Shown here: one piece after another, positions 23,249 through 35,117 of the stretch
How the letters are laid out: each line of letters opens with the position of its first letter
Position numbering within the stretch: the first letter of the stretch is position 1
DNA from: Amia ocellicauda
Taxonomy: Eukaryota > Chordata > Actinopteri > Amiiformes > Amiidae
Length of the DNA: 64,000 bases
Reading direction: 5' to 3'
Assembly (NCBI RefSeq): GCF_036373705.1
Contig: NC_089864.1
Span: forward strand, 3,466,501-3,530,500
Program-made: the position numbers and the translations under genes
The notes under the pieces: model-generated
Databases searched by the model: none
Told to the model about the DNA's origin: nothing
Seen by the model: the letters and a program-made list of their open reading frames with translations, nothing else

Positions 23249-26200
23249 ACCCACCCCATAACTCTCTTTCTCTCCCTCTGCTTTCTCTTTCTCCTTCCCT
23301 CCCTCTCTTTCCCTCTTTCTCCTTTTCCTTTCTCGGTCCCTGGCCTCTCCCTCTGCCTTCCTCTCTCTTGCTCTGCCTCTTGCCTCTCTCCCTCACTCTC
23401 CCTCTCCCTCTCACTTCCTCTCTCCCTCTCAGTTCCAGCTCAGGTGTAGGGAGTGTGTGCAGCTGCATTTCAGCTGTGTGTGGGGCGCAGTGCCCGGGCA
23501 CGACAGGCCCGTCCTGGCAGTGGCAGCGCTGTAGCAGCATTAGTCGCATTCCTGCGCAGGCTGTTTGGGGGGTGACTCAACCGGAGAGAAGAGGCAGGGC
23601 GGCCTGTTCTGCACTGCAACAATAGCTGGGGGGAGGGGAGTGGTGATGGGGTGGGGGGCTGCTTTGCAAAAATCAAATGACTGAACTAAGGCAGCCTGCT
23701 GTCACCTGTGTGCCTTTCAACCAGTCTGTACACCCTGTGCCACTTCAGTACAGTGCTTGTATATTGTCCCAGATGTTCTGTATATCTGTATATCTACATA
23801 TATGTATATACATATTAACAGTGTGAGGGATGTAGACATTGGCCTGTCATGCTGTCTGTTCAGTCAGCTGGGATCTTTACAGAACTTTTCATGGACTCTG
23901 AAACGGCATAATTGATAATTAAGTAGAGCTCAAAGAAAGATATTCATTAACCCAAATGATTGCCTTTATTCAAAGGGGGGGTGGTGGAGTACTTTGTACT
24001 GCCATTATCTGAGCTCCCTCACCACCAAAACCATCATAACAAGCACTGTCTAATGCTTGGGGCGGAAACTGGTGGGCGAGTTTACACAGACATGACTGCT
24101 CCAGGCGGGCTCTCTCTCAGTCAGCACGCAATGCTTGACCACTTTTGTTACTTTGTTACATCTGGGTGATTTTAATGGACAGTAAAACTGTAGGGGTCTG
24201 TCTTTGTGATTTGTTTTCCCCCCTCTCTGTGTTCTCCTGTTCCAAAAAGTCAGAGTGCATGAGCTGTTGCTTTGTGGCCCATTTGTAATTAACTACAGAC
24301 TCTTAATCAGTCACTGGCCAAATTGCTGAGCTTTGTGTTGTATTTTAGTAAATGTCACTTTTAAAGACACGGTTCAATTAATTAAATTGTACTTACTCTA
24401 TCTCCTCTCACAGATGGCCACTCTCTCATTCTCTCACACACTCTCTCACACACACTCACTCACTCACTCACTCACTCACTCTCTCACCCACACACTCACT
24501 CACACACACACTAACCACATCCCTCCGTCATAAAGCCTCATGTCGGGACAGTAGACCCCGTGAGAGAGGAGACGGCAGTGACCCCTTCAGGAATTGAAAC
24601 TCCCTATAGATCTCACAGGATATTCAGAAAACTATTCCTGCTGCTTTTCGCACTGACATCTGACCTGCCCTCCTCATCCCCCCCACTTCAAAAACCCCCC
24701 TCAGGCTTTCCAATTAAAAGCCCAAGCCCTTTCATAATTAATTACAGCCCTCCTGCCCTCCCTTACCAATGAACTTGCTTTTAAGTAAGCAATTTATTCT
24801 CCCGGTACAATGTTAACCCTTCAGCCAGCCAGTCAGACAGTCAGACATGTTAGCTACAGCCTCAGTCCTCTTATGGGAGATTTGATTGCCTTTGATTTGT
24901 TGTTCTTGTCAAGTGCAGTGTTCCCAAACAGACCTTAAAGCCATAGCTGGTAATTGGGTTAAACCGCAATCTCAGTCTTTATTGTTGGAGGGGATAATAT
25001 CCTCTAATGGCTTTTTTAGAAAGGCATCTCCATTCTTTGGTGCCCTGGTGCGTTTCTTATTTATTTACACATCACATTTTCTCTCTGCTGGGTAATTCAA
25101 AAGATGTTAGGCTGTGTGCGCTGGAGAGCTGGCCTGGGCTTCTGCACAGGGCGCTACAGACCTGCTGTCCACAGGAGTGAGAGATGCTTAGTGGTATTTT
25201 ATACACTCAAGTTTACTGGTCAATACTGCACTTAACTGCTCACTTTATTCTCACTAGCACAAAGTCTGTGAGAGGAGTTTGTGTGACATCACTCTCGGCA
25301 GGTACCCTCCGTCTCAGTATGTGTTTTAACCTGGTGGGGGGTGGGGACATAGAGGAATGGATGGAGAGGGAGACAGAGAAAAAGAGAGAGTCGAACTGTG
25401 TGTGTGTGAGAGAGAGAGAGAGTTGTCAAAATGAGGGTGTACTTCTTCCCAACAGTGACATCACCCCGTCTCCTCTCATGAGCCAGAGGTGGAATGGGAC
25501 CCCTGAGGTCTTTAAGATGCTCAGTTCCAGCAACCAAAGCACATCACAGCTGAACACTCATCACCAAACTGAACAGTTGACCTCAGGATGTTTTTTTTAC
25601 ACAGCTCAGCAGACCTTTAGTGTAAAATCAAAACAAGATGCTTCCCGCTCTATCCCCAGCTCTCATTTCATCAGTAAAGGTGCTTATTTTACCCCCCACC
25701 TTGTCATTCAGGTCTATAAAAAGCCCTCCCTCCCCCTATTAGTGATTACGGTCGACTAATGGATTGGAAATGGTTTTCATAGTGCAGACAGGTTTGTCTG
25801 TGGGGAGATTGGGGACTCTCACCTGACAGAGTCTCTTCCGCTGTAATAATTCCTCTCGGGCACAAACACGGCTGTGGACCGGGGCTGCAGGTCTCAGAGC
25901 AGGTGTAACGCAGGTATGGTGAGGGGAGCTGCTGTCTGTCTCCTGTGCAACTGTCCTTCTGGCTCTACTTGCCTGGCTTGGCTGCCTATCTGTATCAATG
26001 TATCTATCTGATTATCACTCTGTCTGCGTGTGTCTGCCTGTCTGTCTGTAAATGGAATTGTCTGCTTCCCGTCCTCTGTATGTGTGTGTCTGTTTCAATG
26101 TATATCCCTGTCTGTATGTCTATATCTATCCATCTGTGCCTGTCTGTTTCTAGATTCGTATCTCACTCTTTCTGTCTGTCAGTTTCTTCTGCGTGTCAGT

Positions 26201-27654
26201 CTCTCTGTCTGTTTGTCTCCGTCAGCCTGGGTTCTCTTGTTTCTTTCTTGTTGAGCCTGTCCATGTATCTGTCTCTCTCCTATCCCCTGCTTAAAATTTT
26301 TTTGAAGGACATGCTGAGGTTTTGTGGGCTCATTCATTACAATAAGACTTTCATTTTCAAGTTGTATTTCTAGGTAAGACTTACCTTTGATTTTTGTTTC
26401 CCCCTGTACATTTTGTCGCCTTATAAAACCCTTTCTCTAGCCCTGTCTTCATCTTCCTCCCTTTCCCTAGTCATGACCCTAATCCTTAATGCATCTTTAA
26501 CTTTGCCTCACACTAATCCTAAAACCTCATCATAACGCAAACCCCAATCCGCACCATCACCTTAGCACTAGTCCTAATTATAACCGTATCCTCATCCTTA
26601 ATCCCAACCCGAACCGCAACACTTAACCTGACTCCCTCACACCTCCAGGTCTCGAAATGTGTGAGAATTCAGGTGTCTTATACTTCCCCCCCAACTGTTT
26701 GAAATAATTGGACCAACAATTAGACAACTTTTCACTTCAGGTTTGAATGAGGGACCAGTCAGTGAATTGCGATCTGAGCTGTAAGAAGCACAAGCAGTAG
26801 AGAGGGGCCCCCAGGGGCCCTCAGGGACAGGGCTGAGAGACACTGATGCTGAGACTCACTGATGTGACGCAAGAACTGGCAGATAAGAGGTTAAACTCCT
26901 CACCCTGTCCCAAATCTCATCCTTGCAGAAGCCTCAGCCCAGGAGTCTCGCTCTCACCGCTGTGCGTCTGCCAGCTTTGATCCTGGTCTTAGCATTTTTG
27001 AAAAGCAAGGAATTTGAGATACAGCGTGGAACTACAACACTATCGAAAACAGCTGGTCAGGCAGACTGCACATGCGGGCGGATGCTCTGTGGCCGAGAGG
27101 GACTCTATGTTGCCTCTGTACTAGTGGGAAAGGGTCATTAATAAAGGCAGGGAAAGAGCCGTCTAGAAATAGCCCAGGGTGTATTAATATTTCACAGAGC
27201 CGAGTTAATGTTTAATAGCCCGTTGTGTTTTTAGTGGAGGCTGATGGGGTTGTGATAGCTTTAATAGCCGAGGCAGAGCAAACAACGCGAGACACGGGCT
27301 GCTCGCTGCACAGTGTAGTTACTGCAGGACGATATGGACGAGGGGAGCCGCGCCGCAGGCTGTGTTGTATAACCTTTCCTCTCTCTCTCTCTCTCTCTCT
27401 CTCAGTGCAGATGTAGTGTGGTGTCCAGTCAGTCAGTGTGTGCCTGTATTAACTCCCTGTCTCTCTTTCTCTCTCAGGAGTGTTAATGTATCTTATAGCA
27501 GCTTGTTAGGCTCTATACTAGTCCCTCTGACTCCATTGAAATTATAACAAACGGCTCTATTGACACAGTCACATCGGTGTTGCCAAAACTTTGACATACA
27601 GGACATGTTCAGGATCAGGTCAATGGGAACACTGAATACCATAATTATTAATTA

Positions 27655-27657
<3 letters not shown>
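20311..27657. other. Long region without recognised genes upstream of the rgs3-like gene
   Basis: There is no convincing exon on either strand. Contents: TA array 22864-22903, CA array 23214-23244, a pyrimidine-rich tract 23260-23430, a TCAC array around 24457-24505, and TCTG-rich sequence 26010-26280. The stretches 24880-25100 and 26860-27340 have balanced composition without simple repeats. The latter contains 'gtattaatatttcacagagc' and neighbouring 'ttaatagcc' repeats, which look like candidate conserved noncoding elements. Open frames here are repeat-driven. Confidence 0.4.
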
Positions 27658-27708
<51 letters not shown>

Positions 27709-27720
27709 TCCCTCTCTCAG
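27658..27720 (+). repeat. (CT)n array serving as the polypyrimidine tract of an rgs3-like acceptor
   Basis: An almost pure CT run of about 60 bp ends in CTCTCAG immediately before the first recognised rgs3-like exon. The array itself supplies the splice acceptor. Confidence 0.8.
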
Positions 27721-27724
27721 AGCC

Positions 27725-30700
27725 ATGCGGCGTTCGAGTTCTGAAGGCTCCCTCCTGGACTGTGACTTCCTGCCCTGGCACCGCATTGCTCTGCGGAGGC
27801 GGGACCAGCCCTCTGAGGAGGAGGAGCCACAATACCTGCAGCAGCAGGAGGAGGAGGAGCCGGGGACTGTCAATCAGGTGGACGGCGGGCCAGTGTTTAG
27901 GGTGGAGGGGGCGGTGTCGTGCCCCAAGAAGGAGGTGCCCGTACTCCTGTGTGTGGTGCCCGAGGTGCGCGTGCAGAAGGAGCTGAGCCTGAGCGCAGAG
28001 ACTCTGGTGCAAGCAGGGGTGCCGGGGCCGGAGCAGGTGGGCCGAGATGCAAACTTTCTGGGGGTGGGGCCCCTCTCGGAGAGCTCCCGGGCCTACAGCG
28101 ACAGCCAGTTGTCCCCGGCCGGGCTGAGGGAAGGGGGCAGGAGAGGGGCGGAGGACAGGGGGCAGGGGGGCTGTGGTGAGAACCAGTGGCTCGTCCCCTC
28201 CTCCCCCACTTCCCCCTCTTCCTCCTCTCTCTCTCTGCACTCCCTGCAGCGACACCAGGCCAAAGATCGCCTGGCCACAGCCAAACTGCACCTCAGGAGC
28301 CTGTTTGGGCAGGTGAGATGCACAGGGAGACGGACAGGAGATCAGACTGAGAGATGGACAGGAGGACAGACTTTACTGACTGAAAGACTGACACATTGAC
28401 TGACATACTGTTACACTGACTGACTGTTACACTAATCTATGCTTGTATGCTTCAGCGTTCAGTCTGAGTGATTGTATTAAATATCTTCCTTTATCCTCCT
28501 CTCTGCTGCTCTCCCCTCCACTTCTATCCCTTCACTCTCTCTCTCTGTCTGTCTTCCCCAGAGCCCTCACTCCAGTGTGGAGTCTGATCTGGACTGTACG
28601 GACCAGGCGGAGAGAGAGTCTCGGTGAGAGAGAGACCCCTACCTCCACCCCCAACACATCCCTTTTTACTGAAACACTGCCCTCCACACCCCTTCTCCAC
28701 AAGCCGTAAAGACAAACTAAAACGTTTTCACATTCAGCTTCCCAAGTCCTTTTCATTAAAAGACAAAAAGCAAAACATTTACATTAGAATATGATAAAAT
28801 GATAATGCAATTCTCTCCTAATTTAGAACAAATGGGTTCTATTTTTATAAAGGTGAGCAGGTGATAACTCAACACAACAACAAAGTTTTCTGACTAAGAC
28901 CCACTGTGGGAGGGAAGCCATAGAGACGGACAGCAGAGATTTGTTTTTGTTTTTCCAATGCAATGTTTCAGTGGTCAGAGCTGCTGCTGGGATTTAAGCC
29001 ATCTTCTCAGGCCCCCGCCTCCGAGCCTACACAGCTACACCCAGTCCCCTGACCCTGGGGTTGGGGGGGGTTTGGCCATCAATATAACATGCTCAGACAC
29101 AATGGCCAACTGTGACATTGTCCCTCAGACCATTGTTGAGACGCAGCAATCAGTGTGGGGCACTATATTCTCCAACTCCAACTCCGACTACTGAAAAGGT
29201 ACCGTCCCTTTAATTCGCTGTGTCTCTAAAAGATGTTTTGTCCCCACACAGCGGGCGGGAGAAGAAAGCTCGGCTGCCCTTCCTCAAGCGCTGGAGTGAG
29301 GTCGGCACGGCAATCACGCATCACCACGGCAACACGAGGTAGGGGCTTTGTGCCGAACAGAACGAGGCGGATGGCTAGGATTGAGCGCACTGTCACGAGG
29401 CAGAGCTGCGTGGACTATAGGATAGGGCCCAGACTGGAGCAGCGCTGTGTGGACTATAGGACCCAGACTGGAGCAGCGCTGTGTGGACTATAGGGCCCAG
29501 ACTGGAGCAGCGCTGTGTGGACTATAGGGCCCAGACTGGAGCAGCGCTGTGTGGACTATAGGATAGGGCCCAGACTGGAGCAGCGCTGTGTGGACTATAG
29601 GGCCCAGACTGGAGCAGCGCTGTGTGGACTATAGGACCCAGACTGGAGCAGCACTGTGTGGACTATAGGGCCCAGACTGGAGCAGCGCTGTGTGGACTAT
29701 AGGATAGGGCCCAGACTGGAGCAGCGCTGTGTGGACTATAGGACCCAGACTGGAGCAGCGCTGTGTGGACTATAGGGCCCAGACTGGAGCAGCGCTGTGT
29801 GGACTATAGGGCCCAGACTGGAGCAGCGCTGTGTGGACTATAGGATAGGGCCCAGACTGGAGCAGCGCTGTGTGGACTATAGGGCCCAGACTGGAGCAGC
29901 GCTGTGTGGACTATAGGACCCAGACTGGAGCAGCACTGTGTGGACTATAGGGCCCAGACTGGAGCAGCGCTGTGTGGACTATAGGGCCCAGACTGGAGCA
30001 GCGCTGTGTGGACTATAGGGCCCAGACTGGAGCAGCGCTGTGTGGACTATAGGACCCAGACTGGAGCAGCACTGTGTGGACTATAGGGCCCAGACTGGAG
30101 CAGCGCTGTGTGGACTATAGGGCCCAGACTGGAGCAGCGCTGTGTGGACTATAGGGCCCAGACTGGAGCGGCGCTGTGTGGACTATAGGGCCCAGACTGG
30201 AGCCACTGTGTCTGTGTGTATACGTCTCTGCATGCGTGTCCCTGTACGTGTGTCCCTGTATGTATGTCTCTCAATCCCTCTGTGTTACAGGCCCAGCCCG
30301 GAGGAAGTGAGGAAATGGGGGAAGTCAATGGACAATCTGCTGTCCCATCGCTGTGAGTCAAAACTGCTGTCTGAGAGAGGGAGGGAGGGCGAGTATTGTC
30401 CTGGGAACTGTACCATGCTATCCTGCACTGTGGTACAAATTACTATACTGGAAACTGTGCTGTACTATACCATATTATTCTACACTATATTGTACTAAAT
30501 GCACTTTGAACTCCTAACAATCTTGGTAGTATAATGTTCACAAGCACCCTGGCATTGCACTGAATGCATCTCTCCTCTCTCTCTCTCACACACACACACC
30601 AGCTCACCCTCTCTCTTGCCGTTGTTTTGGCTAAGTTATTGCGACACATGTTTTCAGAGAGAGAGAAGTTGCGTGGGTGTTGAGAAGCCAAATAGAGGAA

Positions 30701-31035
30701 AAAGGAGGAGGAGGGGCGGCATGGGGCATAGGGAAATGCAGGGAGGGGTAGAAAGAGCGAGGGAGAGGGGAGAGGTGGTTAATGCACATACTGACTCACT
30801 CCCAAGTTTACAGTGTAATAACGCTGCTCTGAGAGGGAGGGGGGGAAGGAGAAATCCGGGAGGGGTTCTGTTCGGCCCTGATCCGCTCACTAGATTTCAG
30901 ATCTCATTTCTTTTCTTTTTTTTCTTGCCCTCTTTCCAGTTTGTTTACATTCCTGCCCCCTAGAGAATCAATAATACTTTAAATGTCACTGGGAGGAGAC
31001 TAAGACAGCTGTCTGGACTAATGAGAGCCATGCAC

Positions 31036-31074
<39 letters not shown>

Positions 31075-31649
31075 CACACACATAAGCTCACACACTTTTC
31101 AAACGCCGTCTCTTTCTCACACTCGCTCACACAGGCCTATTTATACAAGGTACAAGCTCTCTCACATTCTGACGCTTTCAAACAGACACATTCACAACAC
31201 ACTCTGATGCGCTCACACTCACACTGAAACACACAGTCCCCCGGTCAGTGTGTCGGCCCCTCTGTCAGTGTGTCGGTCCCCCGGTCAATAAGTCGGTGTC
31301 TCTTTTTAACCCCTCCCGGTGTCAGACGGTCTGGCTGCGTTCCGGGCCTTCCTGCGCTCCGAGTTCAGTGAGGAGAACCTGGAGTTCTGGCTGGCCTGCG
31401 AGGAGTACAGCAAGTCCAAGAGCAACTACAGCCTCCAGCGCAAAGCCAGGAAGATCTGCGAGCAATACATCGAGCCCGGCGCCCCCAGAGAGGTGACTTG
31501 CACTGTACTCACACTATACTCATGCTGTGCACACCCTGTACTCGCACTGTACTATCACCGCACGCTTACTGTACTTGCACTTTACCCACATTGTACACAC
31601 ACACTGTGTGAACTCTGTGTTTCCACGTTTCAGTCAGTGTTATCAGAGA

Positions 31650-31681
<32 letters not shown>

Positions 31682-31888
31682 CAGGTAAATCTGGACTCTA
31701 AGACTCGGGAGCTGACAGGGCGTCTCTCCCAGGCTCCCTCGCACTCCTGTTTCACCCAGGCACAGTGCCGTGTGTACGGGCTGATGGAGAGGGACTCCTA
31801 CCCCCGCTTCCTGCGCTCGGACCTCTACCTCTCCCTCCTGGGGGGCCCCTCCCCGACCCCACACTCACAGCACAATGGAGACCCCTAA
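27725..31888 (+). CDS. rgs3-like: Regulator of G-protein signalling 3-like protein
   Basis: A GTPase-activating protein for Gi/Gq alpha subunits. Exons: 27721-28312 (ATG at 27725), 28562-28623, 29252-29338, 30291-30352, 31326-31492 and 31685-31888. Phases agree and give 389 residues. The start region [11 protein letters not shown] resembles an internal Ser-rich segment of long RGS3, and [10 protein letters not shown] also echoes RGS3. The C-terminal RGS domain spans about residues 270-375, beginning with an [13 protein letters not shown] helix. It contains [20 protein letters not shown] and ends [20 protein letters not shown], close to the RGS3 ending. The first exon also has an acidic Glu/Gln-rich stretch. 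Because the ATG exon has a phase-2 acceptor and its start matches internal RGS3 sequence, longer forms with upstream exons are likely. Intron 3 holds the 34-bp minisatellite. RGS3 lies on human 9q, in the MHC-paralogous region. Confidence 0.85.
29402..30203 (+). repeat. 34-bp minisatellite with 8-unit higher-order structure, in an rgs3-like intron
   Basis: There are 23 units of a 34-bp sequence, starting GTGTGGACTATAGGGCCCAG. Three variants occur: C (GGGCCC), B (GGACCC, one substitution) and A (GGATAGGGCCC, 39 bp). The order is ABCCACBC ABCCACBC CCBCCCC, so the first 16 units are two copies of a 282-bp higher-order repeat (29411 to 29693 to 29975). In each eight-unit block the last C carries GCACT for GCGCT upstream. 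The array starts about 65 bp after the exon donor and ends about 90 bp before the next acceptor. Confidence 0.95.
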
Positions 31889-32663
31889 CTGGCCCCCACA
31901 ACCCCTCCACTCCACCCTCCTCTCTCTCCTCCTCCTCTGCCCTCATAGTCTAGATTAGATACACTCTCTTCCCCTCTGCTGTGTATACCTGCATCTCTCT
32001 CGCTTTCACTCACTGATCTCTCATCCGTTTGCTCACCTGTTCTCCCTTTCTACCTGCCCTGTCTCTCTCCCTCTCCCCCTCTCTCTCTCCTTCCTCGTCT
32101 CTCACTGTACTGCACTGGAGGAAGCGAAATGTTGAAATTATGAATGTTTCTCTTTTTTATTAGGGGTTAGGAGAGAGAGATGACTAGGAGTAACTGACCG
32201 GGTACTGTATTTTATCAACACTGTATTTAGAGAGCGAGAGAGTTGTGAAAAAGGAGAAATGGGAGTTAAAACAATACCACAATGGGGGGAGAGAGGCTGG
32301 GAGCAGTCAACTGTACTCACTGTCTTTCCTGATTGGCTACAAGTCTTTAAACTACTGTTACACTCGTCACTTCATCTGTGAAGCAAGGCTGATGCCATAG
32401 TTAAACTGCATCGTTTTCTTTTGTTTTGTTTTGGTTGTTTTTTAATCCGTTAACCACAAACCACTAATAATAAGTAAATAAATAAATAATATAAGCAAAT
32501 GCCATGTTACACTGCCGATGTCAAAGCTATGTGTGTATCTGCTACTGAAATGTTAAAGCATTCATATTTGTTAATTCGCCAGACAACTATATCAAAAGCT
32601 GCTGTACAGGGTTTAAACCAGACCAATATAATCACTATATTATTATTATTATTATTATTATTA

Positions 32664-32719
<56 letters not shown>

Positions 32720-33079
32720 TTGTTTATTAATATTCTACTTCTTAGGTTTTCGATTGCTAGGTTAATGTGAATGAAACTGTGGTCCACATGACCAACACTA
32801 TAACCTAACCAAATACAATGGTACAACTTTTTGTAAAACCAAAATGTATGGTTTGCTCTCTCACAAAATGCAAACGCAGAGCACTTTTATTCAAAACCGT
32901 AACCACATCTCTGTGCACATGACACAAAATTCAATTGTGTAATCAGTTTGATAAGCCTTGTCAAACAAAATGAGATTATTTGTTCACAGCAGATAGCACT
33001 TACTCTCACAGCTGTGAATCTCTACTGCACATGTGCAGATCCTTATTGCTCAATTGCTTAACAGTCAGTCCATAATCGC
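31889..33079. other. Downstream of the rgs3-like gene, no gene seen
   Basis: Pyrimidine-rich 3' UTR-like sequence to about 32110, then AT-rich DNA with an ATT array at 32637-32719. From about 32870 the sequence probably belongs to the terminal region of the decayed transposon at 33080. Confidence 0.5.
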
Positions 33080-34270
33080 GTATGAAAGTGGTAACCAGTG
33101 AGCTGGTCTTGGTGATAAAGGTAGCAAGTCAGAAGACAAAGGAAAGGAAGAGGGAGACCACAGCCTGGAGCCCATAAAGGAAGAGGGGTGCGTCTACCTG
33201 GTGTTACAGCAGCTCAAAGGGGAAGACACAGCACAGATGTTTCCAATGACATTTGTGCCACTATCATTGACCATGTGATAAACCATGGCCTTTCAATGTG
33301 AGGGGCTGGGCAATCTAAGCAGGTCAACTGTGACATCAATGCTGGGAATATTCAGTGACCATAGATTACTACACTGTATTACAGTACTGTACGATATACA
33401 CGTTAGGAGTTTTTCCTTTGTCTTCCTTGATCATTTTATTATATCCATTTATAGAACAGAACGACAACCCTGCTCTGGTGGCCAAGAAAGAGTCCTCAAC
33501 ACTGAACAGGAGGCTGCCATTGCAGATACAGTAGTTATTATTATTATTATTTATTTATTTTTCTTGGCAGACGCCCTTATCCAGGGTGACTTACATAAGT
33601 TTCAAACAACTCTGTGTCTGAAGGAGATCCAGACCACAAATATGCAAGACCATGACATATTTCAGAATGTACATAGTGTCAGTCTGGCATCTATTGACCG
33701 GTCCTTGAATCAACACCAACTAAGGATGAAAACCACTACATAGGAAAGGAACAGTGACAAAGTGAAGGAGATCGGGTTGCTTTATGAATAGTATAATTCA
33801 TGGCAGACAGTTGGCTACCCAAGTTTATTTTGTGTTTCTCTCATAGAATAAGCTTGAGACAAATGTGTTGCCCTGTGTCTTCTTATAAGTGGATGAAGCG
33901 ATTACATTTGTCCAGAGTGTGGTGAGGTGGGAGGAGCCTCATCGGCCACAGAGCCACAGTTATTATTCAAAGTCCGAGATGTGGGACGATCACCATATCT
34001 ACAGCCCTCTCAAGAGAAGGTCTTTCCCACATCCCCACTGTTGGACCTTAAAATACAGCACACCTGATTGCATGCTTTTCATTCTGTCGATTAAAGGTGC
34101 ATGACAACCATACATACGACCATGTCGCTTCTTGATGCCATGCATGTGGGCTGTCCACAGAAGACTGCCAAGGTTTTCCCTAGCTGGATTGTGAGGGAGA
34201 GTATTCAGTGCTATGTGGATGAGAATATGTGGCCTGACAGACGCAGAGAATGGATTAGTAAATGAACAAT
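33080..34270 (+). pseudogene. Decayed IS630/Tc1-mariner-type transposase
   Basis: Scattered open segments in different frames read like one transposase: an N-terminal HTH-like piece with NLSRSTVTSMLGIF (33310), then EQEAAIADTVV, QNVHSVSLASIDRSL and HQLRMK (to 33740), a VDEA piece (33891) and a C-terminal DENMWPDRRREW-like ending (34210-34255). This order matches a transposase family common in fish genomes. Frameshifts and stops are numerous, and a SINE tail is inserted at 33535-33605. I do not assign the exact family. The flanks to about 34830 may include its termini. Confidence 0.5.
33535..33605 (-). mobile_element. SINE/LINE tail inserted inside the decayed transposase
   Basis: ATT/TTTA-rich sequence plus 'cttggcagacgcccttatcc' interrupts the transposase between DTVV and the following LKEIQ segment. 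It is the reverse orientation of the shared tail, and dates the retroposition after the transposon insertion. Confidence 0.55.
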
Positions 34271-35117
34271 TACACTGAGATTTTTGCTTTTTTAATGTTG
34301 TAACTACCAGTGTGGTCCTGAGTGTCTTCAGTGGACTTGATTAATGTTCATTGTAAAATATGTCCAGCTTCATTCGATGTATCAAGAGATCAACTTTTTT
34401 TTACAATCAAAGTATTTTTGCAGTTGACTGAAATTCTTTCTACTTTGGTCTTCTTGATTTGAGAACATGAATGCTGTATAATTCTGGAGTTAAATGTCTG
34501 CTGACCATTTATGCTTAATTTACCAACAAGCAGACTACAGACAGAGAGTGTACTCAGGGCTGACCATGTCATATTGATGCTCATAGTTGGTATTTATTGC
34601 ACCATTTCATTACATGTCAAACGACAAAGTTATGATGTTCTTATCTCATTTTGTGACGTGTATTGACTGTTTTGAAAGTCTTAGTGCCATTTGCAAATGA
34701 AATACATTATTCTGCAAAACATGTTGCAGTTTGGGAGGTTGTGTTAAATGTTTTGAGAAAGTGGATAATGATTAGAAATGTGCTCAAGCGATTGAGAAAA
34801 ACTATTGTTATGATCATTAGGTAAATTGTCATTTGCGAGAACTACCATGAGAGGTCAGTGCAGTATAATTGTAGCTACAGTACAGTCAAGATGGACTCAT
34901 GATAAGAGACTGGGCTGCCATCTGGTGGGAGTTATAGAAGTGTTCCTTGTACCGCTCATTCCTTGAGTGAACAATACACTGTACTGATACCTACTGGAGT
35001 CACTGTACTGTTCTGTATATATTCACCTATATATTCTGTACCGACTTGAGTGCAGCCAGCATACTGTTTTGTGTATATAGACCTTTAGAGCTACTGTTCT
35101 GTATATATTCACTTATA
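34271..35117. other. Intergenic stretch between transposons, no gene seen
   Basis: AT-rich sequence. From about 34950 it contains 'actgtactgttctgtatata' repeats that continue on the other side of the Tc1 insertion (36340-36500), so the element landed inside this repeat-like stretch. Confidence 0.4.

Noticed and set aside
27650-28291. Long - strand frame opposite the first rgs3-like exon
   Set aside because: A GC-rich shadow of the real exon. The + frame has RGS3 similarity, splice sites and phase continuity.
29402-30203. Regular 34-bp repeat that might be mistaken for a CRISPR array
   Set aside because: Units are contiguous with no unique spacers, in a vertebrate intron; it is a minisatellite.
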